Part shown: positions 9,134 through 17,417 of the stretch, piece after piece | Numbering within the stretch: the first letter of the stretch is position 1 | How the letters are laid out: each line of letters opens with the position of its first letter | NCBI GenBank assembly: GCA_012840925.1 | Contig: DUVS01000025.1 | Location: 1 to 64,000 of the forward strand | Direction: 5' to 3' | Length of the DNA stretch: 64,000 nt | Origin: Bacillota bacterium | GTDB lineage: Bacteria; Bacillota; Limnochordia; Darwinibacteriales; DTU012 | Notes under the pieces: generated by a model | Seen by the model: only the letters and a program-made list of their open reading frames with translations | Told to the model about the DNA's origin: nothing | The model's database searches: none | Translations under genes and position numbers: made by a program

Positions 9134-9958
9134 TCAGCCCCCCAGCTCCTGCAATGCCTGCTCCCACTCTGCTTTGGTCGGTACCCGTTTGTGCCAGGCA
9201 TTATTGTTTTCAATAAAAGAGATACCTTTGCCTTTGATGGTGTTGGCAATAATCACCGAGGGAATGGCGGGTGTGGCTTTGGCATTGGCTACAGCGGTTA
9301 GAATCTCGGTAAAATTATGGCCATCGATCACCTGACAATGCCACCCGAATGCTTCAAACTTGGGGACAATCGGTTCCAAACCACTGATCTCCTCAGTCCT
9401 GCCTCCACTTTGAATGCCATTGTAATCCACAAAAACAATCAAATTGCCCACCTGATAGTGCTTGGCAGCCATGGCTGCTTCCCAGATGATTCCTTCTTGG
9501 AGCTCGCCATCGCCGGTAATGACGTATGTATGATAATGCAGCCCATTGATTCTGGCAGCCAGGGCTATTCCAAGCCCAACGCTTATTCCATTGCCTAGAG
9601 AACCGGAGGTAAAGTCGATACCGGGAGTCTTGAGCATGTCGGGATGGCCTTGGAGTATACTGCCTAGAGTACGCAGCTGTGGCAGCTCCGAAAGATCAAA
9701 GTATCCTTTTCTGGCTAATGCGGCGTAAACAGCGGGACAAGCATGGCCTTTGGATAGTATCAAACGATCACGCCGGGACCATTGGGGGTTGGCTGGATCT
9801 ACTTCCATAATGGCGAAGTATAAAGCAGTGACAAGATCAGCACATGACAAGCTCGGCCCCGGATGGCCATCTCCCGCCTGGTAAATCATGGTGATAATAT
9901 CACGGCGAATCTGCCGCGCCATTGTTTCTAAGTGGCTGACCGTATCGCTGATCATCAT
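9134..9958 (-). CDS. Transketolase, N-terminal subunit (second pair)
   Basis: A 274-residue ThDP-binding subunit with GDGELQEGIIWEAAMA (GDG at about 149-151), AGDGHPGPSLSCADL near residue 30 and LSKGHACPAVYAAL near residue 70. The start is taken at ATGATG 9958, which overlaps the TGA of the preceding racemase-like gene; the reading frame extends upstream but without a ribosome binding site. It forms a complete transketolase with the gene that follows 3 bases later. Confidence 0.92.
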   Translation of the reverse strand: MMISDTVSHLETMARQIRRDIITMIYQAGDGHPGPSLSCADLVTALYFAIMEVDPANPQWSRRDRLILSKGHACPAVYAALARKGYFDLSELPQLRTLGSILQGHPDMLKTPGIDFTSGSLGNGISVGLGIALAARINGLHYHTYVITGDGELQEGIIWEAAMAAKHYQVGNLIVFVDYNGIQSGGRTEEISGLEPIVPKFEAFGWHCQVIDGHNFTEILTAVANAKATPAIPSVIIANTIKGKGISFIENNNAWHKRVPTKAEWEQALQELGG

Positions 9959-10617
9959 GCTCCACGCTCCAGCATGGATTTGAGATGGGCTGCGCATAAG
10001 GGAGGGCTGGACAGGACAGTTATCTTCGTCTCTTCTGCAAGTCTTTGCTGCATCCGCATCATCGAGGCCTGGGCAAGGACAATACAGTCTACTTGCTGAG
10101 CCAACCGGCGGCCAACATCCATAATCAGTTGATCGTGTTCCTCTGCCCGTCCGTTGATCAGGGCATGATAAGCACCTTCAGCCAAACCGTCAACGATTGT
10201 GATCTCCCTTCCAAAAGCTTGCGCTTGAGCTTGAACAAGCCTGGCAGTAGGCCTTAGAGTGGTCGGCAAAGTAGCAACCACCCCGATGCTTTCATAGTTG
10301 GCCGCTGCATGCCTGGCCATGGGTTCATCAATTTTCACAATCGGAACATCAATCATCTCTATACCCAGATCAACCACCTCACCTACAGAGGAGCAGGTGT
10401 TGAGAATCAAATCAGCACCGACCTCAACCGCTGTCTGATAATACCTGATCAGCCGTCTTGTGATTGCTTTGGTCACACCACCGGCTTTAATCACATCATG
10501 TATGATCCCGTCGTCGATAATATTGACCAGCTGCAGATCAGGCAGTTCCGCTCGAATCAGCTTCTGCAGCGGTTCGGCCAATCCCTGTCCGGTATAGATC
10601 GCTACCAGTTTTTTCAA
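9955..10617 (-). CDS. Asp/Glu/hydantoin racemase-family protein with only one active-site Cys
   Basis: A 220-residue protein. Start TTG at 10617 with GGGAGGGA upstream. The fold is the two-lobed Asp/Glu racemase type: N-terminal GQGLAEPLQK, then LNTCSSVGEVVD with the first catalytic Cys (about residue 77), then VVATLPTTLRPT. At the mirror position in the second lobe, where two-base racemases carry a second Cys, it reads CIVLAQASMMRM, with Ala/Ser in place of Cys. The family also contains one-Cys enzymes (arylmalonate decarboxylase) and maleate isomerases, so a decarboxylase or isomerase role on a sugar acid is as likely as racemisation. It lies between the isomerase gene and the second transketolase pair; its stop overlaps the transketolase start. 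Confidence 0.82.
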   Translation of the reverse strand: MKKLVAIYTGQGLAEPLQKLIRAELPDLQLVNIIDDGIIHDVIKAGGVTKAITRRLIRYYQTAVEVGADLILNTCSSVGEVVDLGIEMIDVPIVKIDEPMARHAAANYESIGVVATLPTTLRPTARLVQAQAQAFGREITIVDGLAEGAYHALINGRAEEHDQLIMDVGRRLAQQVDCIVLAQASMMRMQQRLAEETKITVLSSPPLCAAHLKSMLERGA

Positions 10618-10644
10618 GCAAATCCCTCCCGTACAATCTCTCCA

Positions 10645-10675
10645 AGCCCCATGGGGACTTACTTCCCATGGGGCT
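10645..10675 (-). other. Perfect inverted repeat in the isomerase-racemase gap
   Basis: AGCCCCATGGG (10645-10655) and CCCATGGGGCT (10665-10675) form a perfect 11-bp stem with a 9-base loop, in the 72-base gap between two same-strand genes. No T-run follows on the minus strand, so it is more likely an mRNA processing or stability hairpin than a full terminator. It could lower expression of the genes downstream of the isomerase. Confidence 0.6.
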
Positions 10676-10689
10676 CTGCATTCAGTCTC

Positions 10690-12090
10690 TTACCGGTGAT
10701 GATACACATCCCATCCCAGATACTTGCCTAGGGCCTCAACTAAAGCACCGGCAACGTTGGCAAGGGTGATGGCAACATGGTGCTCAAATCCATTTTCACA
10801 GATAAAATGCATTAATTTCTGCAGCTCCGGCACATTTGCCACACCCCAGGAACCAAAAGTGGCGAGCTGATCATCGGTAACGCTGCCTGCCGCGCAATAG
10901 GCCCGGATGGTTCCGGTCAAATCATCTGTGGTAATCCGGGCAAAGGTGACTTCGCTGGATTTTACCTTGCCATCAATGGCACCATAAGTATTTTCCTGAC
11001 CCAGAGTTGAAGCCAGGATTGGCGGGTAATTGACTGCGGGACAACTACCTTCAGACTGGTAGATCGCTTTGGCAAAGTTGCCGCAGTGGAAGAGAACAAA
11101 GCGATCTGGATCATCTGCATAGTTATTGTTCCAGTCCACAAGTGCACTGGGCATGTTGCTGGCGGCCTGCAGTGCCAGCATACTGACGGCACCGGCGACG
11201 TCGCTTTCACAGGCAGCAGGAATACCGGCATCGGCAAGCACACTCATGACTGCGCATGGATTAATCCCCAAATACCGTTGGAGGGAATCCCAACATTGAA
11301 TGGCCACGGCATGCAGATCATTTTGGCTAATCCAATTCCGCAGCACTATCAATAACTTGGCCATTTTCACCAAGGCTTCATTCGGTACCCCTGAGGTGGA
11401 CATATAGTCCTTAATCTCTGCAACAGCTGATTCAGTTTCAGTTTCTCCAAGCTCGTTAATCTTGCCAATAATATCAATCAAGCCTATAGGTTCAACAGAG
11501 ATACTGTTGTGTTCCAATAACTTCTCACTGTAGCGGACTGTGTTGAAATCAGCCGGCCGCACACCTACAATACCAATCCTTGCGCCCCGAAGTGCGTTCA
11601 CCACTCGGCAAACGGCCAGGAACCGCTGCAAATCTGCTTGAAATGTCGGATTTTCTGGATCTACTGTATGGAGAGTGGTTAAACTGAACTTGAAACCATA
11701 TTGGCGCAGGTTGTTGCAGACAGAAATCTTGCCGCAAAAGCTGTCACGGCGGTTTTCGTAATTGAGCTGATCCAGGTGATCGTTGAAGGCGTGCACCAGA
11801 ATCGGAACATCGATCTTAGCTTCCCGCAGAACAGTGACTATGGATTTTTCATCACCAAAGTTTGGTAATGAAATAATCACTCCCTGCAGGTCATCATGCT
11901 CTTTGAACAAGGCAGCGCACTTAAGTGCCTGTTCTCTGTTTTGAACGCTGCCATAGGCCCCAACATCCTCCGGAAGGATTACCGGTGTTACACCGGCTGC
12001 CTCCAATACCCGCAGCAGCCGCTGCCTGCCGTCAAGACACAATTCATCCGCAAAAAAACTCCTGTTACCGAAAATTACTCCTATTTTCAT
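10690..12090 (-). CDS. L-fucose/L-arabinose isomerase family protein
   Basis: A 466-residue protein related to the AraA/FucI isomerases, which interconvert aldoses and ketoses with a divalent metal. The N-terminal Rossmann-like region (MKIGVIFGNRSFF, then GVIISLPNFGDE), a middle domain with IGIVGVRPADFNTVRY and a C-terminal beta-rich part (LFHCGNFAKAI, TFARITTDDLTG) fit the three-domain family layout; it is shorter than FucI (~590) and AraA (~500). Members of this superfamily also isomerise modified sugars, sulfoquinovose among them. ATG 12090 has GGGGGAG upstream. It is the first gene behind the promoter at about 12.15 kb, so it probably leads its own transcription unit with the racemase, transketolases and transaldolase. 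The substrate is not identifiable by sequence alone. Confidence 0.85.
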   Translation of the reverse strand: MKIGVIFGNRSFFADELCLDGRQRLLRVLEAAGVTPVILPEDVGAYGSVQNREQALKCAALFKEHDDLQGVIISLPNFGDEKSIVTVLREAKIDVPILVHAFNDHLDQLNYENRRDSFCGKISVCNNLRQYGFKFSLTTLHTVDPENPTFQADLQRFLAVCRVVNALRGARIGIVGVRPADFNTVRYSEKLLEHNSISVEPIGLIDIIGKINELGETETESAVAEIKDYMSTSGVPNEALVKMAKLLIVLRNWISQNDLHAVAIQCWDSLQRYLGINPCAVMSVLADAGIPAACESDVAGAVSMLALQAASNMPSALVDWNNNYADDPDRFVLFHCGNFAKAIYQSEGSCPAVNYPPILASTLGQENTYGAIDGKVKSSEVTFARITTDDLTGTIRAYCAAGSVTDDQLATFGSWGVANVPELQKLMHFICENGFEHHVAITLANVAGALVEALGKYLGWDVYHHR

Positions 12091-12144
12091 GTTACTCCCC
12101 CAAACTAACTTATATCTTGAACAAGAAATAGAAACTTCTTATAT

Positions 12145-12197
12145 CTTTAGTTTACTGTTTAGCTAAAATTTCGTCAACCTGTTAACTAAATTTTACG
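12145..12197 (-). promoter_or_regulatory. Candidate operator: three TTTAG-type repeats over the internal promoter
   Basis: Three related AT-rich elements lie within 53 bases on the plus strand: CTTTAGTTTAC (12145-12155), GTTTAGCTAAA (12157-12167, containing the perfect palindrome TTTAGCTAAA) and GTTAACTAAATTTTAC (12181-12196). They cover the -10, the spacer and the region just upstream of the -35 of the isomerase promoter, as expected for a repressor or activator site. The regulator is unknown; no regulator gene is in this minus-strand set. Confidence 0.45.
12149..12177 (-). promoter_or_regulatory. Predicted sigma-A-type promoter of the isomerase gene
   Basis: On the minus strand, TTGACG (12177-12172) is followed after exactly 17 bases by TAAACT (12154-12149). 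A start of transcription near 12142 would leave a leader of about 50 bases before the ATG at 12090. This would let the isomerase-to-kinase genes be expressed independently of the transport genes upstream. Confidence 0.6.
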
Positions 12198-12211
12198 CAT
12201 GCTCCAGTAAG

Positions 12212-14422
12212 CTATTCTGTTTTGGTGATAACCCCGTTTTCAAACAGAGCTTTAGCCACCAGCTTTCCATCGGGCGAATACCGCTCTGCCCATCCTTGGG
12301 CGATCCGGTTCTGGTACCGGCCGACAGTTCTCAGCTGATTGTTGTCATAATAAGTTTTGTAAACAGCCACATTGCCATCGAGGTATTCCCATTCCCAGAT
12401 TTTGTAGCCCTCTAGGCTGTAGTGGGAATAGGTACCTACTCGTTTACCATACCGATAGCTGCCTTCGGTCATCAATTCACCTGACGGATAGTACCATTTT
12501 TCCTCTCCATGGAGCAAGAAACGCCCGTCAGCAGCAATACCGCCCGAATAAACACATTTGACCCGGCCATCAGCATAAGTCTCTGTGTAGGTGGTAACAT
12601 CTGCTATTTCTGCAGCGGTTTCATGCATCAGTTCCTGATCATCGGGATAAATGCCGTCGGTGTCAGCCAGCAACCAGGCTTCGTTAAAGCAGAGATGCAG
12701 GCAAGGACGGTTATTTGACGTAATAATATGGATCAACCCGTCCGGAGACTGCCGGCAGACACTGTAACCTAGGGTATGGGATCCTCCCAGCAAAGTAGGA
12801 TCCTGTTTTTTGTGCTGGGTGCCCCACAACTTCTTGATGTTCCAGGTCTCACCCTCATCTTCAGAATAAGCTACAAACGATCCCCATTGATCATCAGTGG
12901 CACCAGGCGGCCTTTTACCCAATTTGGTTTGAAAATCGCCGCAGTAAAACAAGCGGCCGCTCTGAAGCCGAATCACGCATGGCCTTTGGCCTGAGGTCAT
13001 TGTTGGAAACGGCGTCTTGCTTACCTCCCAGCTATCGCCTCTATCAGTAGAAATGGCTTGCGGCATGTACCCATCGATACTGCTGTTTTTACCTCCAATA
13101 GCCAACAGCCGGCCGTCGTGCAGTTCAACTATGGTGCTGTGCCTGCCTGCTGTTTTACCCTTTGGAACTTCCCAATTGACCAGATCTTTCGATCGCCATA
13201 GGACTGAAGCAGACTCACCCCTCACATCGCAGGGCACATAATAATAGCCGTCCTGAGCATGAACTACCGTATTGATGGGCTGGCTGACAACCTTCTCCGC
13301 TTTTTCTGCAAACCGGGGGAATTGAACCTCACTCCAAGTCGCTCCACTATCTTTCGAATAGACAAACTGAAATGGAAAAGCATTGTCAAGCTGCGGCCAT
13401 CCCCAAAAATGATAAATAGTTCCGTCATGATCCGTGAAAATCAGAGGCGCATGGTCATTGACACCAACAGCATTGCACCAGATGTCCGGCATTTCCCACT
13501 CGTCTGCTCCGTATCTTAACCTGGCACCCATCAGTCCCACTTCAGGATCATATTCATGATAAGACGAATAAATTGATACAATCAAATCACCGTTCGGAGC
13601 TACGTCAAATCCAGGTGAATGATTGTGGTGCCTTAATACAGGATTAAGTCCAAAAGCACTAATCGCTTCTGAAGAAGCAGTATCGGGAGGAATCGGGAAC
13701 AGATAACGCTTTCTAAAGTAAGGTTTATCACCAGTCACCTGAGCTGGCGGCCGGTTTTGCCTTACGTGGAGGGAAAGGGGTATGGCCACAGTTTTCCCGC
13801 TGGTTTTTACCGGTTCTCCTTGCACCACCCTGAATCCCACATTGTGCCTGCCAAAATCATTGGGATCTCCCGGGAAATGCCTGTAACTTGGCGGCAAAGA
13901 AGCCCGAGCCCAGACTTCCAGATGATAGTTGTTATACCGGGTTGGATTGTCCAGAAAACCTCCCCTGACAACTTTGAACATACCCGAATCAGGGCCGGCG
14001 GGATCGATCTGTTCTTGTGGCGAATACTGATCATACCAATCAAAACACCATTCCCGCATATTCAGGTCGCACATCCGATCGACTCCGAACTTTTTACTGT
14101 TTCTAGCACAGTACTCCCATTCCGCCTCTGTTGGCAGGCGATATGTCCGCCCTGTCTTTGCACTCAGCCATGCACAGAACCGGTCAGCGTCATACCAGCT
14201 GACACCGATCACAAAACCAAGATAGTTCTCGGCATCCACGTCCGCCCCATACTCTTCACGGTAAAACTCGGCGAACAAATCATACTTGACCGGTTCTTTG
14301 GCAATCAAGAAGTCTTTGGAAATAGTTACGTTATGGGTCGGCAGAGCATCAGGCCTGTTTATAATGTCACCGCCACCCATTTTAAAAGATCCAGCGGGTA
14401 CTGAAATCATTTCTACAGACAT
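12212..14422 (-). CDS. Three-domain protein: FGE/SUMF1-like, sialidase/BNR-like and MORN-like repeats
   Basis: A 736-residue protein with no signal peptide. Residues ~1-205 are a SUMF1/formylglycine-generating-enzyme-like domain (SVEMISVPAGSFKMGGG, LPTEAEWEYCAR, FKVVRGGFLDN, HNVGFRVVQGE). Residues ~235-600 resemble an exo-sialidase/BNR propeller, with Asp-box-like turns such as SKDSGATWSEVQ, STDRGDSWEV and SEDEGETWNI. Residues ~625-736 are YwqK/MORN-like repeats (GEEKWYYPSGELMTEGSYRYGKR and similar). The FGE domain lacks the C-terminal active-site cysteines, reading VWARASLPPSY, so it is not expected to make formylglycine. ATG 14422 is preferred because GCAGGTG lies 6 bases upstream. It lies between the GH140-like gene and the isomerase gene. 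The function is unknown; a cytoplasmic glycan hydrolase is plausible. Confidence 0.78.
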   Translation of the reverse strand: MSVEMISVPAGSFKMGGGDIINRPDALPTHNVTISKDFLIAKEPVKYDLFAEFYREEYGADVDAENYLGFVIGVSWYDADRFCAWLSAKTGRTYRLPTEAEWEYCARNSKKFGVDRMCDLNMREWCFDWYDQYSPQEQIDPAGPDSGMFKVVRGGFLDNPTRYNNYHLEVWARASLPPSYRHFPGDPNDFGRHNVGFRVVQGEPVKTSGKTVAIPLSLHVRQNRPPAQVTGDKPYFRKRYLFPIPPDTASSEAISAFGLNPVLRHHNHSPGFDVAPNGDLIVSIYSSYHEYDPEVGLMGARLRYGADEWEMPDIWCNAVGVNDHAPLIFTDHDGTIYHFWGWPQLDNAFPFQFVYSKDSGATWSEVQFPRFAEKAEKVVSQPINTVVHAQDGYYYVPCDVRGESASVLWRSKDLVNWEVPKGKTAGRHSTIVELHDGRLLAIGGKNSSIDGYMPQAISTDRGDSWEVSKTPFPTMTSGQRPCVIRLQSGRLFYCGDFQTKLGKRPPGATDDQWGSFVAYSEDEGETWNIKKLWGTQHKKQDPTLLGGSHTLGYSVCRQSPDGLIHIITSNNRPCLHLCFNEAWLLADTDGIYPDDQELMHETAAEIADVTTYTETYADGRVKCVYSGGIAADGRFLLHGEEKWYYPSGELMTEGSYRYGKRVGTYSHYSLEGYKIWEWEYLDGNVAVYKTYYDNNQLRTVGRYQNRIAQGWAERYSPDGKLVAKALFENGVITKTE

Positions 14423-14474
14423 GAACCACACCTGCTTTCAATTGTATTCTTTACTATTACTTCGTTATTGAGAA

Positions 14475-14524
14475 AAGCTCTCCTTGTAGATTACTGATTG
14501 TTCTAACCGTAACAAGGAGAGCTT
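14475..14524 (-). terminator. Strong hairpin between two same-strand genes
   Basis: AAGCTCTCCTTGT (14475-14487) and ACAAGGAGAGCTT (14512-14524) form a perfect 13-bp stem. On the minus strand it is followed by TTCTC, a weak T-tract. It sits downstream of the GH140-like gene and may end or attenuate the transport part of the set. Confidence 0.6.
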
Positions 14525-14610
14525 ATCGCTAAATATGGATCCGGTTGTACTACTTGCATACTAACCGAAACTTACCCGGGAGCTGCATCTCCATGAACGA
14601 AGACTAATCT

Positions 14611-15915
14611 TTACAGTGATTCGAGAATAAGCACCCAGTCATTGCCATCCTGATGTTCACCAGGAGGATCGAAAGCCATTACTCCGGTATTGTCCAGCTG
14701 GCCAATAATCGTCCGCTTTCCGGTGCGTGGGTCATACCAAAACGCTCGTACCTTACTGCCTTCTAACACTCCCATTCTGATACTGAACTCTCTACCGGTG
14801 TAAACATAGGCAAGTAAGTAATCCTTCCCTCGGGTAACTGCTACACGCTCATATTTCTCCCCTGGATCACCCACTATCACTGACTGATCGGGGATCCGAT
14901 CAACAAACGGATACGTGAGGATCAAGTTTTTCAGGTGCTGCATCTGTGTACCGCCTTCATCGAAAATTGCCTCTTGCCAAGGCTTCGACAAGCTCGGTTT
15001 TGGAGGATCTTTCGGCTGCAGCTTCATTACCGAACAGTGCCCGTAAGTATGGCCAAAGGCACCGGCAAACACCGACCAATATGCGTAACGCCGTACGTCA
15101 GCTGCCTGCCACAGCGGTTCGCGGTAATCGTGCAGCCCTTGTGGAATCAACTCATATGATGGTTCTCCGTCGATTGTAGGCTTAATTGGCGTCAGGTTGT
15201 AGTCTATTTCTACATAACGCCAGTTATCCGGTCCGAAATGATCAGTTCGGCCGTCCATACCCGCCTGACCGTAACGGCAGTGTCCCGACTGGAACATATT
15301 AAAATCCAACCAGCTGCGATCGTGGAACCACATCGACGATCTTGTCCGCCCAAAAGGATGAAAGGTCATCAAATGCTTAGAGTCTATTGCTTTAATTGAT
15401 TCTCCCAAAGCATCCCATATGTCCTGGCCAATATCGCCTTTACAATCTCCACCATTGAGCCAGATAATGTTAGGTCTGTTGTGATAGCGTTGAGCAAGCC
15501 AAGCCCCATAGGCTTTAGCCTGCTCAACATTGACTTTCTTTTGTCTTGCAACTGAACCCCACATTGGGATTAGAGCCATGTACAGACCTTTTTGTTCCGC
15601 TATTGTAAGTATGCTGTCGATATGTTCCCAGTATCCTTCCGGATTCGATTCACCCAGCAAAATCGGTTTTGCTGGATCGTTATCCACAAAAGGTTGGTGA
15701 CCAAACAGATTTTGCGTTGGCAGGCCATGAACAAGCGACACCTGGATCACATTGAAACCCTGTTGTTGCCTTACACTCAAATAGTGTTCCGCTTCCTCAA
15801 GGGTCAACCGGCTAAACAACAGCCAGCATGTGTCACCCAGCCAGAAGAACGGTTCACCGTGATCCTGAACCAGAAACCTGCCGTTTTCACTGATCAATAA
15901 TCGATTTACAGTCAT
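14611..15915 (-). CDS. GH140-like (DUF4038) glycoside hydrolase, apiosidase family
   Basis: A 434-residue TIM-barrel enzyme of the DUF4038 family, with the C-terminal ~90-residue beta domain found after DUF4038 barrels. Family marks are FFWLGDTCWLLFSRLTLEEAEHYL near residue 25, IIWLNGGD (D157) and TIDGEPSYE (E251). The Asp of GGD and the Glu of DGEP correspond to the catalytic pair of GH140 enzymes. Characterised GH140 members cleave apiose from rhamnogalacturonan II side chains. No signal peptide is present, unlike many extracellular members. ATG 15915 has GGAG 7 bases upstream. It follows the solute-binding protein gene by 33 bases, so its substrate is probably the imported oligosaccharide. 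Confidence 0.82.
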   Translation of the reverse strand: MTVNRLLISENGRFLVQDHGEPFFWLGDTCWLLFSRLTLEEAEHYLSVRQQQGFNVIQVSLVHGLPTQNLFGHQPFVDNDPAKPILLGESNPEGYWEHIDSILTIAEQKGLYMALIPMWGSVARQKKVNVEQAKAYGAWLAQRYHNRPNIIWLNGGDCKGDIGQDIWDALGESIKAIDSKHLMTFHPFGRTRSSMWFHDRSWLDFNMFQSGHCRYGQAGMDGRTDHFGPDNWRYVEIDYNLTPIKPTIDGEPSYELIPQGLHDYREPLWQAADVRRYAYWSVFAGAFGHTYGHCSVMKLQPKDPPKPSLSKPWQEAIFDEGGTQMQHLKNLILTYPFVDRIPDQSVIVGDPGEKYERVAVTRGKDYLLAYVYTGREFSIRMGVLEGSKVRAFWYDPRTGKRTIIGQLDNTGVMAFDPPGEHQDGNDWVLILESL

Positions 15916-15948
15916 AACATGTCTCCAATCTCAATTGAATTCAAAATC

Positions 15949-17286
15949 CTACTGTCCCAGCATCTCGTCGAGAATACCCTGGAGGACTGGTTCCCAGGCA
16001 GCCAGAGTACTTGTTGGGCTCGCACCTTCTTTAACAATTTGGCCAAAGACTTGGTTCCAGTTGGGACTGGCTTTTCCAAGTGCAATCAAGAACTCGATTT
16101 GTGATGGTACAAGCACAGGCTCCAAGCCGGGGTCTTTGAGGAAGTTATAGGATTCTTCATCGTGAACTGCCCACAAGAACCGGCTCCAGTACTGTTCTTC
16201 CCATGTCTCGAAATCACCAATGTAAGGCTGCTTTGTCTGCCACAAAGCACTCACAACTTCGATGACCTCTCTTGGATTCTCTACATATACCGGAATGTAA
16301 CCAACCCAGCGGCTAAACCCATTGATTTCGCCTTTGCTGTGAGGCCCTTGCGGCGGAGGAATGATACCCCATTCGTCTGGGCCTTCTTGGTACACTGGGT
16401 CAATGATACTTGTTCCGATGACAAAGATCATACCAGCCTGGGTTTTTTCAATGCCATCAGTCCAAACACCGTCTGCCCACAGTTTCTGCATGAAATCCAT
16501 CGTTTCAATCACTTCCGGAGCTAACAAATCCCAGACAACTTTGCCATTCTCATCCACTTTTGTCAGCCTTGCCCCGTTGGATACCAGCATGTCTATGATT
16601 TCATCTCTGAAGCTGTTGGCGCAAACACCAAATTGATCGTAGACCCCATCTCCATCAGTGTCTTTCGTCAAGGCATAGGCCATCTCGGCAAATTTATCCC
16701 ATGTCCACTCTCCCCGTGCATAGATGTCATAAAGGCTCTCCAGCCCTTCCCTTTCAAACAGGCTCTTGTTCCAGAACAGATATCTTGATTCTGCAGAATA
16801 GTTGAGAGCTTCAAAGCCATAAGTCTTACCGGCTACGGTTGCTCCGTTTTCTGTTCCATAGCGCCTGAACATCGGTGGGAAGTCATCATAGAAATCGGGT
16901 CCAAGTACATCATCAAGGGGTTGGATCAATCCATCGATCGCCAGCTCTGGCAGTGATTCTGTAATGTGTGAGAAATCAAATGGTTGATCACCGGCCAAAA
17001 CAGCTCTTCTTAGCTCTTCAGCCGCTGCCAAATGGCTGCCAGGCATTACAAATTCGATTTTGCAGTTAAACATCTCTTCTACAGCTTTAACGTGTGCCTG
17101 CAGCCGAGCATCCGGCTCAAACCAATTGTAGTCTCCCCTTGCACCCAACGGTGTTACATCGCGCCAACGGGTTTGAATGCGGATGACGCGGCCACCTAGG
17201 TCCCATTTTTGCTCTTCAGCAACAGCACTGGCAGTCAGGGCAAACAGCATAATAACTACAAACAACAAGATTGAATGTCTTTTCAT
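15949..17286 (-). CDS. Sugar ABC transporter solute-binding protein
   Basis: A 445-residue extracellular solute-binding protein of family 1. It has a Sec signal (charged MKRH, hydrophobic ILLFVVIMLFALTASA, then AVAEE) and no lipobox cysteine, so it would be a free periplasmic protein rather than a lipoprotein. The mature part begins WDLGGRVIRIQTRWRD and shows the two-lobed binding-protein pattern (AELRRAVLAGDQPFDF, the Ca-like DTDGDGVYDQFG stretch). ATG 17286 follows AAGGAGG. It lies after two permeases and no ATPase gene is near; such importers usually borrow a shared MsmX-type ATPase. Confidence 0.88.
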   Translation of the reverse strand: MKRHSILLFVVIMLFALTASAVAEEQKWDLGGRVIRIQTRWRDVTPLGARGDYNWFEPDARLQAHVKAVEEMFNCKIEFVMPGSHLAAAEELRRAVLAGDQPFDFSHITESLPELAIDGLIQPLDDVLGPDFYDDFPPMFRRYGTENGATVAGKTYGFEALNYSAESRYLFWNKSLFEREGLESLYDIYARGEWTWDKFAEMAYALTKDTDGDGVYDQFGVCANSFRDEIIDMLVSNGARLTKVDENGKVVWDLLAPEVIETMDFMQKLWADGVWTDGIEKTQAGMIFVIGTSIIDPVYQEGPDEWGIIPPPQGPHSKGEINGFSRWVGYIPVYVENPREVIEVVSALWQTKQPYIGDFETWEEQYWSRFLWAVHDEESYNFLKDPGLEPVLVPSQIEFLIALGKASPNWNQVFGQIVKEGASPTSTLAAWEPVLQGILDEMLGQ

Positions 17287-17417
17287 TTAAAAGCCTCCTT
17301 TAAGGATTTGAATGGTTCTCTGCATTCCCTAACAAATGATTCTTGCCACTACTACAACAACAGAGTCTAGTCACTTACTTTGTTCCTACCCTATTCTCGC
17401 CTCCTTCATATTGCAGA

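Noticed and set aside
1-12090. Assignment of the minus-strand set to sulfoquinovose degradation
   Set aside because: The isomerase, transaldolase and split transketolases fit in outline, but there is no GH31 sulfoquinovosidase, no sulfolactaldehyde or sulfoacetaldehyde enzyme and no sulfonate exporter in view, and a sugar-acid kinase is present.
12212-14422. Formylglycine-generating enzyme activating a sulfatase
   Set aside because: The domain lacks the active-site cysteines and there is no sulfatase gene in the window.
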